A stretch of 64,000 nt of DNA from Kitagawia praeruptora (lineage: Eukaryota; Streptophyta; Magnoliopsida; Apiales; Apiaceae), in contig CM075348.1 of the NCBI GenBank assembly GCA_037693485.1, forward strand, positions 30,002,501-30,066,500. Direction: 5' to 3'. This document shows, piece by piece, positions 21,168-32,800 of the stretch. Position 1 is the stretch's first letter. Each line of letters opens with the position of its first letter. A model generated the notes under the pieces. The model had not been told where the DNA came from. It made no database searches and saw only the letters and a list, made by a program, of their open reading frames with translations. Both the position numbers and the translations under genes were made by a program.

Positions 21168-22532
21168 CTAGCGTATAACTCGTAAAATGCATGGATTTTT
21201 TTGATATGTTATAAATTTTATTTTATGTTACAATTATGTCTATATTTAATAATTATTTTTAATAATTATTTTAATTTTAATTTAATAGCATTTAATATAA
21301 ACATAATTAATATTGATATTAGAAGTGGCAACGATCCAACCTGAAACACGACACGAACCCAACCCAGGAAAATACGAATTTGGTAAACAAATATTCAACC
21401 CAAAACTACCTGGAGGTACAATCAGACACGAACCCGAAACCCGAAAATGACCCAAAAATTAATGAACCCTTTTCTAATAACCCGGCTTTTGAAATACTTT
21501 ATGTTTAAAATGACTAAATTTAAGTACAATAAACTAATTTTCAAGTGCAATATTGGTAGAGTTTTGCTAGTTAATTTATAATTATTAAATAGTAATAACA
21601 ATATTTTCTATATTTCATACCCTTTTTTATAACTCACAAAGTGGGTACTGTAAATATTATATATTTGAATTGTAACTTTTATTTGCAATCAAAGAGAAAT
21701 AAGCTGTTTTTTTAAAAAATTTCTGCAAAAGTAACCATTCCCTATAAATTGGGACAGTGGAAATATATATAATATAAAAGCATATTTTCAATCAGTCTAA
21801 AAAAGATTGAGGTGGTGAAATCCGAAATGATCCGAAACCCGACACGAACCCGATAGGTACGGGTTAGGGTTAGAAAAAAATTAATCTGAAACAACGTACA
21901 ATCTGACCCGACATGAATCCGACCCAAAACCCGAAATTGCCACCCCTAATTAATATGCATGATTCAAAACTTATATTATAATAATTTAAATTAAATACTT
22001 CTTTGACGGGATTTGAATCTTAAATTTTTATTAAAGTGATTTAACCATGTAATATAGTTTCTCATTAGATCTAATGGTTCTTATTTAATACTTAAAATCT
22101 AACTATCATTATTCATTGTATGGTTGAACCGTTGAAACAAAATACAAACAATTATACTCATGTTTTCTTATTTTGAACCCATACGGATTTTTAGTATATT
22201 TTATTAATGACCGAAAGATATGTTGTAATATTTTTGGGTATATTTTAATAATTGCAAAATTATGTTTTAAATTAAAAGGTAATGTGTTTTAATGAGAAAA
22301 TAAGCATTAATGATTGAAAGATAAGGTGCAATTGATGTTTTTAGGTGTATATAAAAGGTAATATTTTCAATTAAAAGTAAAATAATTTTAAATAAAAAGG
22401 CAATCGATTAATATCATTAATTATGTTATTATATTATTTATTTGAATAATTAGGATAAACGTACCGAAAACTGAACCAACACTAAACATGATATTTACTT
22501 TCAATGTTTCGGTTTTAATATAATAGTATAGA
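21168..22532 (-). mobile_element. Non-autonomous Helitron with a nested hAT element
   Basis: On the minus strand the 5' end at 22532 reads TCTATACTATTATATTAAAA and the 3' end at 21168 reads ...TATACGCTAG. Host A precedes and T follows, as expected for Helitron insertion. The hairpin before the 3' end is degraded (ATGCATTTTACGAG). A related 3' end lies at about 22753-22790, sharing a CGNATTTTTTTGATAT block. No Rep/helicase is seen. Confidence 0.58.
21320..21948. mobile_element. Non-autonomous hAT-type element
   Basis: It is 629 bp with terminal repeats TAGAAGTGGCAA and (from the right) TAGGGGTGGCAA, the latter close to the Ac/hAT consensus. The 8-bp flanks ATTGATAT (21312-21319) and ATTAATAT (21949-21956) differ at one base. 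Both ends carry repeated GACACGAACCC and ACCCGAAA motifs, typical subterminal repeats. No transposase. Confidence 0.78.
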
Positions 22533-22991
22533 TAATTTATTTTTATTATATAGTGCCGCCGCTCCCATGATATTATTGAAAAAGAAGATGTTTTAGTTCA
22601 AGAAAATAGAAAAATTAATAGATTTTAGTTGAAAAAGATAATTGGTTAATAATTATATATTATTTTTTCATTTTATTAAATAAATTGTCCATAATATTTT
22701 TAGAATATGAGAAATAGTACTAGATTGGAACTTTTAATGTTATGATTTAAAGAATACTATATTAGAACTCATGTGATGCACGAATTTTTTTGATATTATA
22801 TAATTTTTATATAATTTATCATTGAAAATTTTAAGATCTGAATTTTGGTAGGCTTAATTTATTCAGATGATATATTTTAAGTATAATAATTATATATATG
22901 GTGTCCATGATATAATAAGAAAATGAGAGATTTTAGTTAGAAATTATAGAAAAAGATTACGTTTTAGCTGAAAAGATAATCTTTTTTATAT
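22533..22991. other. AT-rich DNA with a Helitron-end relic
   Basis: No gene. A decayed Helitron-type 3' end (TTAGAACTCATGTGATGCACG, first 20 bases from 22753) lacks a partner. Confidence 0.4.
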
Positions 22992-23843
22992 TACTCCCTC
23001 CGTCCCAAAATACAAGTCTTTTTTGGAAAAATTACGCATCTTAAGAAAACATTAATTTGATGATACATTTCCTTTTATGCCCATTATAAATGCATTGATT
23101 TTTAAGAATATGAGCTATTTTAGGGTGATTTATGCACACCCCAAATTTATTCATGCACACCCTAAAATAAATTTAGACCAAAATAACCTTACCTACATCA
23201 ACATGTATATCAAATCTTTTCAGTTTTTTCCTTCGGGCCTGTAATCTTACCATTTTATAAAATATTTTATCAATTTCTAACTTAAATTTATTTATTAAAG
23301 TTTTATTATTTTTATTAATTTTATTAGTTCCGCTATACCTATAACTTACAATTATATTTATCAAATTAAAAATAATGAGTTATTTCTTCAAGTAACAATG
23401 TATGGAAGTAAATATAATAAAATAAAGTAAATTTATTTATTCACTATGTTCGTATCACATTTATATTATTTATTTTTTACTTTTTTAAGATAAGAAAGTT
23501 GATAAATTTAGATCAATGTATCTAATTTCTTCTTAATTTTTATGATTTTTTAAAATAATGTTTTTGTACATGGTTAATACAAAACTTATATATTCGCATC
23601 AATTTTTTATTGATTTATGTGTAATGTGTTTCATATTTCTAAATAAATGTATGTTCTTTAATTTTATTCAAAAATAAAAAAATATGTTTACCAAGAACAA
23701 AATTATTTTTAATCATTCGATCCTTGTTTTCAAACTTATTAATGTGACAATCTTGTATGACCATATTATCATCAAATAAAAAATGTGAACTGTTTTTTTC
23801 TTATTTGGAAAATGTTTCGGGTTTACTTATATTTTTTATTTTA

Positions 23844-23871
23844 CTAGCTTTATACCCGTGCAATGCACGGG
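23844..23871 (-). mobile_element. Helitron 3' terminus
   Basis: On the minus strand a perfect hairpin CCCGTGCATTGCACGGG (23855-23871) is followed 7 bp later by CTAG at 23847-23844 and then T, the textbook Helitron 3' signature. The matching 5' end was not found, so it is a lone end or the other end is decayed. Confidence 0.6.
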
Positions 23872-24729
23872 TTGCTTTATTAACATTTTATAATATATTT
23901 TTTATTCTGATTTTTTTTTCAAAATTATTTTTTATAACATTTTTAATTATTTTTTATCTTTAATGATAATAAATTAATAATATGCATGTATTTTGTACTT
24001 ATATATATATTAAAATTATTACGAAAATATTTTAATTTATAATAATAAATGATTAAGTTGATAATGAATATTTTATTAGTTTTATTCATTATTAATTTAC
24101 TTTAAATTTTATTGTTGATGAAATTTAAAATTTTTGTAACTTTTAAATTATTAAATTATTATAGGATTTTTTGTGGTTATTATATTTAGATTCTTTATAA
24201 ATTATTTTATTTTGGATTTTCGAATTGTTTTTTAATTTATTTACAATTTTAGTACCACTTTTCTTAGTATAAATTTTAAAAACATGCTTGTTGTAAAATC
24301 TAAAAGTAAATTTTTTTTATGTTTCTTTTAAAAAAAAATTAGGTTTCTTAGAACTCTTTTATATGGTAAGGTTTTTTTAAAATTATATTTTAAATTTTAG
24401 TCTAAAATATCTTTGTTTTAATTTCGGTTAACAATACTTTTCTCAACTTTAATTTTTTCTATTTTATCGTATATTATTTTAGTATATCCTCTTTTGATTG
24501 CTTGTTTTTTAAATTAAAAATAACATTAATGAATTAATTAATTACTTAGTACTTAGTAGCATAGTTTTAGCTAGTCTTTTAAACCAATGCTCGGGCTCAG
24601 CTCGTTCTCTAGCCCATTTCTAATTTCTAATGAATTTACTTTTTTAGCCCTGACGACCAGACGACCACGTAAACCCCCTTACGCTAATTATATATAGGAT
24701 ATAATTTTACATTTATTAAAATTTATGTT

Positions 24730-24762
<33 letters not shown>

Positions 24763-24777
24763 CATAATAATAATAAA
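24730..24777. repeat. (TAA)n microsatellite
   Basis: About 15 ATA/TAA units with one interruption (ATCATA). Confidence 0.95.
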
Positions 24778-25094
24778 AGGATAAAAATAATTTAATATAA
24801 TGGTAGCATTGCCACAAAAGTAAATAAGTCTATTTGAGTAAGGGTATATAAAATGGTTAGAGGATATTTTAGTCAAATGAAAAGAAAGGGTGTGCATGAA
24901 TAAGTTTAGGGTGTGCATAAATCAGCACCCCTATTTTATACTTTTGGTCACTCTTCATTAATTGCTATACAATTTTCAAAAAGGGTAATTTAGGAAAATT
25001 GACATAAATTTACATTGAAAATTGGAAATGGACATGTATTATGGGAAAAAAAAAATTTCTCAAAAGAGACTACTATTGTGGGACGGAGGGAGTA

Positions 25095-25430
25095 GTAATT
25101 ATAATAAAATTATTATTTTTATTAAGTAGAACGACCAGTGATTTTTTTGAAAAAGAACAAGTTTTAATTAGAAAAAAAATGAAATAGTGATGAATTTTAG
25201 CTGAAAAACAAAATTGGTTAGTTATTGGTAAATGTAATATTTTTATGGGTATTTACCAAAAATACTAGATTTAAAGTTTCTATTTGCAAAAATACCATCT
25301 CCTTCAATTCATTGCAATTTTACCAACATAAGTTCAAAATTGCAAAAATACCAACCCTAACCCTCCCCCCTTTCCCCTTTCCCCTTTTGCGTCGCCGACT
25401 TTCATTCCTTACGTTGTGTCCTTTTTTTTT
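25095..25430. other. Intergenic DNA with a C-rich stretch
   Basis: No gene. A pyrimidine tract (CCTCCCCCCTTTCCCCTTTC, 25363-25382) stands out from the AT-rich surroundings. Confidence 0.5.
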
Positions 25431-25439
25431 AAAGGTGGG

Positions 25440-26031
25440 ATGATATTTTGGTTGCAACTTAATTCAACCACATCGACTTCACTTCAACACTTTTTTTTAA
25501 GGTGGGGTGATATTTTGATTGCAACTGAATGCAACCACATTCAACCAAATACAACTACAGTCAATTTTTTTTTAAAAGTGGTGTGATTTTGGTGGATTTG
25601 GGTTACAAGGCCCCGCCAGGGGCAATATTCAACCAAATGCAACCACATTCAAATTTTTTTTAGGTGGGGTGATTTTGGTGGATTTGGGTTGCAAGGCCCC
25701 GCCAGGGACAATATTCAACCAAATGCAACCACATTCAACTTTTTTTATAAAAAAATGGTGGGGTGATTTTGGTGGATTTGGGTTGCAAGGCCCCGCCAGG
25801 GGCAATATTCAACCAAATGCAACCACATTCAACTTTTTTAATAAAAAAATGGTGGGGTGATTTTGGTGGATTTGGGTTGTAAGGCCCCGCAGGGGCATAT
25901 TCAACTTAATGCAACTGAAAAACGAAAATTACATTCAGTTGAATGTAGTTGCAAATTTAATTGCATGTGGTTGCATTCAGTTACTGATTTCAAGTTCCAT
26001 TTTTCAGTTGTCTTTTTCGACCTCTTTTTCG

Positions 26032-26113
<82 letters not shown>

Positions 26114-26425
26114 CAAAAAATAGGTCGAAAATGACAACTGAAAAATGGAACTTGAAATCAGAAATTTAGTTGCATGTGCTTGCATTCAGTTGAATATGCC
26201 CCTGTGGGGCCATGCAACCCAAAATCATCCCACATTAAAAAAAAAAGTTGAATGTGGTTGCATTCAGTTGAATATGCCCCTGCGCGGGGCCATGCAATCC
26301 AAAATCATCCCACCTTTAAAAAAAAAAGTTGAATGTGGTTGACTGTGGTTGCATTCAGTTGCTGATTTGAAGTTTCATTTTTCAGTTGTCGTTTTCGATC
26401 TCTTTTTTGAACTCTAATATATATA
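25440..26425. repeat. Fold-back structure: 94-bp tandem repeats around a (TA)n core
   Basis: The left arm has about four tandem copies of a unit starting GATTTTGGTGGATTTGGGTT at 25585, 25671, 25765 and 25859 (period 86-94). The right arm holds two inverted units of about 72 bp (CAACCCAAAATCATCCCAC type, near 26210-26300). Next to the core, TTTCAAGTTCCATTTTTCAG (left) and CTGAAAAATGGAACTTGAAA (right) are exact inverted copies. A third copy of this inner arm follows at about 26355-26415, in left-arm orientation. No coding content. It resembles a fold-back transposon; I found no clear target duplication. Confidence 0.8.
26035..26110. repeat. (TA)38 microsatellite at the centre of the fold-back
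   Basis: 76 bp of uninterrupted TA forming the apex of the inverted repeat. Length is prone to assembly error. Confidence 0.95.
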
Positions 26426-27878
26426 TATAATTGCAAATAACTATTCTTAACAAAAATAAATGTGCAAAAATTTATTTTTCCCTACATATTTATGAAAAAA
26501 GCCCTATTTTTATTTTATTTTATAAATAGAACCATAATGATAATAATACATGTTTGATATCATTTTAAACGATATTGCTTTGCTTGTTACTTAAAAATAG
26601 ATAATTTAAAATTTTAAGTGTAATATATTATTTACGGAAATTGAATTATGAACTTGTGGAAGTAGTGTATAAGATAATAAGAATGTTTTATAATATATTG
26701 AAAATAGATAATATAAATTTTTAAGTGTACGGAGTAATATTTTGTTGACCAAATATTGAATTTTTGGACTAGTTTTTAAAATAGTATAGATGTTTAATAC
26801 TATGTTGTTGACAAGATTGAATTTATGAAAGTATTTTAAATATTTATAGTAAAACATTTTTTTAGTATTTACATTCATACGTTTTAAGAAAATGATTGTT
26901 ATTCAGTTTACCAAACCAACAAGGGCAACAATCATGCAAATATCGTATATTTTATTTATAATAGACTATTTTATTTAAAAATCGGAGAAAAGAGAATAAG
27001 AGGAAAGTTAGCGATTGGTTTTGTTTGTTTGATTCTTTTCTGCAGATGATGATGATGGATGAAAACGTGTATGTCTTCTGTGTTTGTAGCGTCGTGTAAA
27101 TATTAGAAGGAAAAAAGGGAAGAAGCGTAAGAAACAGAGAAATCCAACATAGTTGTTGGTTTGGTGAATGAAAGAGGAGATAAGAAGGCTGACTTTGTAC
27201 GTACCACATGAATGGCTCTGCCATGGACGGTTGAGATTCATTATTGGGATTGATACTTAAAATCTCGAATTCGATCAAATATTTTGATTTAATACTCGTG
27301 ACTCATATATATTCCGTATCTGTTTATGTGAGCAGTGAGCCCATGTCCCAAACCAAATATCTAGCTATCATATCTTAGTAATATTAAAATAATAATGATG
27401 TAATTTAATATATATATTATAAAAAAAATATTAAAATATGTCCAATTTTTTCCCGATTCAACATTCCGATAAATTCCCGATTAACGATTTTTGTAACATT
27501 GATAATAGTAGTATAAGTACAAAAATTTGGTATCAATTTTGGGAAATGGTTTATTCTAGACGTTTATTTTGGTCATCACTCATCAGCTATGCCCTTTTTT
27601 GAAATGGTGTCCTCGACTTTTATTCTGATCGCTTTACAAAAAACGGGGGTATGAGATTTGTTTTAGTAGGCCCAGACGGCTAGCTGGTGGAGAAATAATT
27701 CGTTTTTGGAAAAAATTCCAACTTCCAAGACACAGTCAAATCATTGCACCCACGAGAGTCAGGCGCGTGTTCGAGTAGGTTTTCTCAGATTGCCGATGGC
27801 TCGACTACGAAGGCGTGGAGTGATAGGAAGGAATTTGTGGACCAAAGTGTGCTTAAGGTCGTCGTAGATTATCATGTT
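26426..27878. other. AT-rich intergenic DNA
   Basis: No gene recognised. The open stretch at 26952-27278 (minus) has low-complexity hydrophobic sequence and no family resemblance. A MITE-like CCCGATT/CCGATAAATTCCCGA repeat lies at about 27450-27490. Confidence 0.5.
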
Positions 27879-28061
27879 TAGTGTTGTTCTAAAAATCGGT
27901 GATTATCACAATTATTTATTGATTAATTCTTATTTCATGGATTATCATATTGATTAATAATTCAATTATTTGATTAATCATTCCGATTAATTCCCAAATA
28001 TCTGATTAATCCATGAACAGTGTCTTTACCGATTAAGTTTGATTCCCACTTTTTATAACAC
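27879..28061. mobile_element. Small MITE-like element
   Basis: Ends TAGTGTTGTTCTAAAAA and (from the right) CAGTGTTATAAAAAGTG form a short imperfect inverted repeat flanked by ATGTT on both sides. The interior repeats GATTAAT/ATTGATTAAT motifs. Superfamily uncertain. Confidence 0.4.
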
Positions 28062-28262
28062 TGATGTTGGTTAATAAATAAGCATATCAATCTAGATGAA
28101 CATATATGTATTCATATCTTTTTTATTAAATGTTATATAAAAATTATAATTATAACAAGAATTTAATTTTGATTTCATTTCTAAAATCATATATAGTTCA
28201 TATCATATTTTGATTTCATTTCATATTACTCCACCTCTGAATTTTACTACATACACGATTAG

Positions 28263-28859
28263 TGTGAAGCTTTTACTCCACAATAGTATGATATTGTCCG
28301 CTTTGAACCAATCCCGCACAGATTTGTTTTTGGGTGACTCCCAAAAGGCCTCATACTAATGGAGTTAACTAATTGCTCTATATACAAGAGAATTATCTCT
28401 TATTTGCTCGATGTGGTACTTGGGTTGACACCATTCAACAATCCTCCCCTCAAACCAAGAACCACATAACCCGTGGTCTTACACCTGCGATTAATCTGTT
28501 TACATCTTGCACTGCCGCCACACCCGCGGAACTCGCCGCCTGAACACCTTTCAGGAAGACTTTCGATACAAGGAACCCAACAGATCTCCAATCGCCTCCG
28601 AAGGAAACCTCCTACATCGAACACCTGCAGCCCATTACATCCAAGATCCAATTACCGAACCATGGGCTCTGATACCACTTGTTGGGCAGTGAGCCAGCCA
28701 TAACTCCACAATAGTATGATATTGTCCGCTTTGGAACAAGCCCGCACGGATTTCTTTTTGGGTGACTCCCAAATGGCCTCATACTAATTGAGTTAACTGA
28801 TTGCAAGAGAATAATTTCTTATTTCCTCGATGTAGTACTTGGGTTGACACCACTCAACA
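28263..28859 (-). mobile_element. TRIM (terminal-repeat retrotransposon in miniature)
   Basis: It is 597 bp with two LTRs: 28263-28440 (178 bp) and 28680-28859 (180 bp), both bounded by TG...CA. The 5-bp duplication ATTAG occurs at 28258-28262 and 28860-28864. On the minus strand the primer site TGGTATCAGAGCCCA (28677-28663) follows the right LTR, and a purine tract GGTTTGAGGGGAGGAT (28456-28441) precedes the left LTR. The internal region is 239 bp with no ORF, so it depends on another element. The LTRs have diverged clearly, more than in the large elements nearby. Confidence 0.9.
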
Positions 28860-28864
28860 ATTAG

Positions 28865-29170
28865 AAACATAATTTGCTTGTTAAAAATTTGACAGGGGTT
28901 GGCGATTGGTTTGATATTTTAGAACTGTATACGGAAACATTTTTCCTCCAAAGAAATAAGAGCGAGCTTGCATTTCATAAGAATTGTGTAATAGATTCTA
29001 GCTTGCATTTAATAGGATTAGATGATAATCTATGCGAAGCACGAATAGAGATAATTTATTTAAATTGATTATTTATTTATTAAATTTTTACAAAAAATAT
29101 TTTTTTATTATAAAAAAATAATTTAAAAAATGAAAAAGTACAAATAAAAATTACGTTATTTAAGCAACTT
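28865..29170. other. AT-rich intergenic DNA
   Basis: No gene seen. The sequence TCTATGCGAAGCACGAATAG near 29029-29048 resembles a decayed Helitron hairpin. Confidence 0.4.
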
Positions 29171-29857
29171 AGTTTTAGCATCCCAACAAATGGGATACCT
29201 CAAAATAATAATAAAATATCTCAAGATTTTACTACTCACACTCTTCCCAATAAGTGGCCCACCTAAATATGTCCACTAACCGGGAAGAATAAGAAAAACA
29301 ATGAATCGGCAATAAGCGAAAGACTTATATACAGATATAAAACGAAGCACAAGCTAACCAAATTAAATATGATAAAAATATAACTGAACAAAAATTAAGA
29401 TAATGGGATTAAGAACAAAATAGAATATCTGAATAAATAACAATGAGACATAGCGAATAAAATAATATGTTGATGAGTGGATTTCGTAACAACTTTTGAG
29501 AGGATTATGGTGAGTTGTAAAGGCTAACGATCAACTAATCTATGGAGAATGGAGGTTTTTTGTAGGGGTTGAACTGAGCTCGAGAGCGTTTACAAGAATC
29601 TCGCGAGTTCCCTTGAGGCTTGTGTCGTGTGTTCTTAAGAATCTCGTAGGTGTATTGCGGGGCTTGTAAAAACATGTTCTCAAGGTGCCTACGTACCCTT
29701 GCTTATATAGGGATCAAGTTCACGTAGTTCTTTGTAGACTAGAAGTCTGGTTAGGCGGCAGTATGCAGGTTCCTAATTCGTGGGGAAGTCCTTTTCTCCA
29801 GATTCAGCCACGAATAGGCGACCTAAGTCGAATAGAACTCGAGTTCTAGTCCGACTA
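29171..29857 (-). mobile_element. Distal part of a Tat/Ogre-like LTR, cut by the gypsy insertion
   Basis: This stretch and 58977-59356 are joined if the insertion at 29858-58971 and one GACTA copy are removed. On the minus strand it contains a TATA box, CTATATAAG (29710-29702), followed by GGGTACGTAGGCA, a motif common downstream of TATA in plant gypsy LTRs. The outer end is not resolved because the partner LTR lies outside the window, so the left limit is approximate. Confidence 0.5.
29702..29710 (-). promoter_or_regulatory. TATA box of the Tat/Ogre-like LTR
   Basis: CTATATAAG on the minus strand in a GC-richer context, followed by GGGTACGTAGGCACC. This is a plausible RNA polymerase II start for the outer element. 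Confidence 0.5.
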
Positions 29858-32800
29858 TGTAAGAACCCAGATTTTTGGGTAGAATTAAAACTTTTATTAT
29901 ATATTGATGTAAGAGAGAACAGTGGTTACAACTACAATGTAATACTGGCTTTAAAGAATGAATAATGAAAGGATATATATTCCAAGGTTATATGGCCTGA
30001 AGGATGCTATTGGGTGATAACTTAGATTAGAATAATCTATCTCCTAGAAAGTTAAGATAAGATTCCCTAGAGAGAAATAGATACCCTCATGTCATCCAAA
30101 TCAATATCTATTATAAGCCCAGCGGTTCCGTAAAAAGGTTAAGGAACACTCGAGGGTGAACCAGGTTCATTTTCCTAATTATAGGAATTAAATAAAAATA
30201 AGTGATGAATAGTGATTTTGGTGGAATTTGGAATATTATTATAATAATGATATACCCGGTATTCGGAACGGATTTCTGAGTTCGTATTAGTGATCCAGGA
30301 GGAAAATAAGTGTATGTAAAAGCTGTCGGATTCAGAAAAAGAGCACTTTTATTTTCTCCGAGATTTCCCTAGACACTGCAAGACTTAAGGATTTATAAAA
30401 GAGAATTAAGGAATTTAAATTCGAGAAGTATTAAGAAAGATGAAGAATATTATTAGAATTATTAAGAAGGTTTTCGGTAAAATCCTAACTAGAAACGAAT
30501 GAGTTATTCCTCCGAACGATCAACGAATTAAGCAATAAACGGACAAAGAAACAAGCAGAGGACCCGGATACATACATGTGCTAGTGGATAAAGGCAAGTA
30601 ACCAAGTAGTTACATAAGCAACTAGCATACTTAAGGAACTAACCAAGTACTTAGCTTTATCTCATCTTAAACCACAAATCATCAACACTTGTCCAAGCAA
30701 TTTGCATCATTCATGACCACACCACTTTAATAAAGCTACTTTATGGAAGATATTATCACAATAATGCAAATTAGATGAGAACAAAGCAAGAGAAGCCAAG
30801 CAAAACTCTCCCCCCTCCAATTTCATTACATTCGGCCTCCTTGAAATTCAAAAGAAGAAATCAACCTTCCACCCCTTGTTTGATCTCCAAATTTTTATCA
30901 TAGATCTTACATTTCATAAAAATGATACCCGGTGTGGCTTGGTTTTAGTGTTACGATTAGTAGAACGTTCGAATTATAGCCGTCGTAATGCCCGATTTTC
31001 ATTAACACTAAGAAACCGAACTGGACAGTAGACATAACTCTCTGTTCTTGGCAAGATAATTAACCCTACTGCTAGATTTTTGAACATAGATCACTTTGGC
31101 GAAAGAATCGAAGCATTTCAATTTACGGTTTAGGAGTTATGATTAAATTCGTAAAAGTTGTTCGAAATCGTAAACGAAAGTTCGTAATTGAAATTGATTC
31201 CCTTAAATGTCGTTTAATCAGTGGCGAATCTTATTAATTAAATATTAGAGGTAAAAAGGAAGGTGTGGGAGAAAACCACATGTCGAATGGATCGTTTTCC
31301 GATTTTATAAAAATGTTTGAATCGAGGTTAAACGCGAACGAACCCCTTAAAAGTATGACTTTGGTTATAACTTAGAAAACGGGCGATAGAACTCGAGGTA
31401 TAATCTTGATTCGTAAACGACCGACCTTAGAACTTGTACGACTTAAGTATATACCAAGTATAAGCATGATGACATGTCTTGATAATGAACGAATGTCGGA
31501 TCGTAACGGTGATAAAAAGGGTTACACTAAAAGAGACGTAACGAGATAACTCGAAAGCACATTTTGATTTAAGAGGAGTTTATACTTAGCCTTTTAATAA
31601 GCGTTAAGTGGTTAATCTTAAATATTCTGATTGTTTATAGATTGTCGAGCTGACCCGGGACACATTACCCCTACCCGCACTCGATTCTCAGGCAAGTTTC
31701 CAATACTTGGAACTGTTGTTGTGATATTATATATGATGATTGTTTTATACATATGCCAGAGCATGCATGCCTACTTTCAAGTTAATATTGAATTACTTGT
31801 TCCTTGAATTGATATCGGCTTATAGACTATATATGAAATATCAGTTATAAGCCGGATTGTTTGGTTAAGACCCTTAGCGAAGGGCGTATGATATTCATAC
31901 TTCAAATATAGACCGGGAGTCGATATTTTGTAATATATAAATAGTCGTGGAAACCCGGAGGGATCCCAGCGACAAATTTATTACTTCGAGGATTTTTATT
32001 CGATTACGAATCTTTCGAGGAACGTTATTTGAGTATTACCTCAGTGAAGGAATAGTTAATGAATATTATTTTAATATTCATTTAGAATGTCATTTATTTA
32101 ATGAATATTATTTTGAATATTCATTAGAATTATTTGGTTGACGAATATCATTCCCAAATATTCATTTGGCTTACTTATTATTATTTGGAATATTCATTTG
32201 ATCTTTATTTATTTAATGAATATTACTTTCGAATATTCATTTAAGGTTTGATTTACTTAATGAATATTATTTTAAAATATTCATTGGAAGTTCTATTTAC
32301 TCAAGGAATATTACTTCGAATATTCCTTTAAAGTTTTGATTACTAAATGAATATTATTCGGATATTCATTTAGAATATTATTTGTTAAATGAATGTTATT
32401 TTGGGATATTCATTTAGAATATTATTTGTTTAATGAATATTACTTGGATATTCATTTGGAATGTTAATTGTTAAATGAATATTATTTTCAAATATTCATT
32501 TAAGGTTTGATTTATTCAGTAAATATTATTTTAAATATTTATTTAAGTTTATTTGTTCAATGAATATTATTTTAAATATTCATTTAAGAAGAGATTTATT
32601 TAATAAATAATTCTATATATTTATTTGAGGATTACTTACGAGAAATATAATGATTTAATCATATCCCTTAATTATTATTGATAAAATAAATATTCTTGGA
32701 ATATTTATTTAAATTCTTTTAAGTTCTTTCAATAATAATTCATATTACTCAAAGATTATCTTTCACCTTCAGATATTATGTAAAATATTTCGGAGTCTTT

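Larger units (their letters stand above)
23122..24932. mobile_element. Nested 1.8-kb TIR element of unassigned superfamily
   Basis: The left end AGGGTGATTTATGCACACCC continues to TTATTCATGCACACCCT. The right end is its inverted copy, with a 3-bp indel near the tip. Flanking ATTTT (23117-23121 and 24933-24937) is a 5-bp duplication. The interior is very AT-rich, has no gene, and holds a Helitron-type end and a TAA microsatellite. The superfamily is uncertain because 5-bp duplications are not diagnostic. Confidence 0.7.
22994..25092. mobile_element. Stowaway MITE split by a nested TIR element
   Basis: Ends CTCCCTCCGTCCCA (22994) and TGGGACGGAGGGAG (ending 25092) are canonical Stowaway terminal repeats with TA on both sides. 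Without the insert at 23122-24932 and its 5-bp duplication the MITE would be about 283 bp, a normal size. Confidence 0.85.

Noticed and set aside
25857..26185. Open frames with long YIYIYI stretches
   Set aside because: They arise from the (TA)38 tract and the arms of the fold-back.
26952..27278. A 108-codon minus-strand frame as a gene
   Set aside because: Low-complexity Phe/Leu/Ser-rich sequence, no family resemblance, no splice or promoter context.
28400..28703. Short open frames in the TRIM interior
   Set aside because: The stretch is bounded by a primer site and a purine tract and is too short and frame-inconsistent for gag; TRIMs are non-coding.
31947..32141. A 64-codon frame repeated at 56783-56977, and the 90- and 74-codon frames at 33539 and 58375
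   Set aside because: They occur twice only because they lie in the two LTRs of the gypsy element. Their content is non-coding LTR sequence, part of it palindromic repeats.
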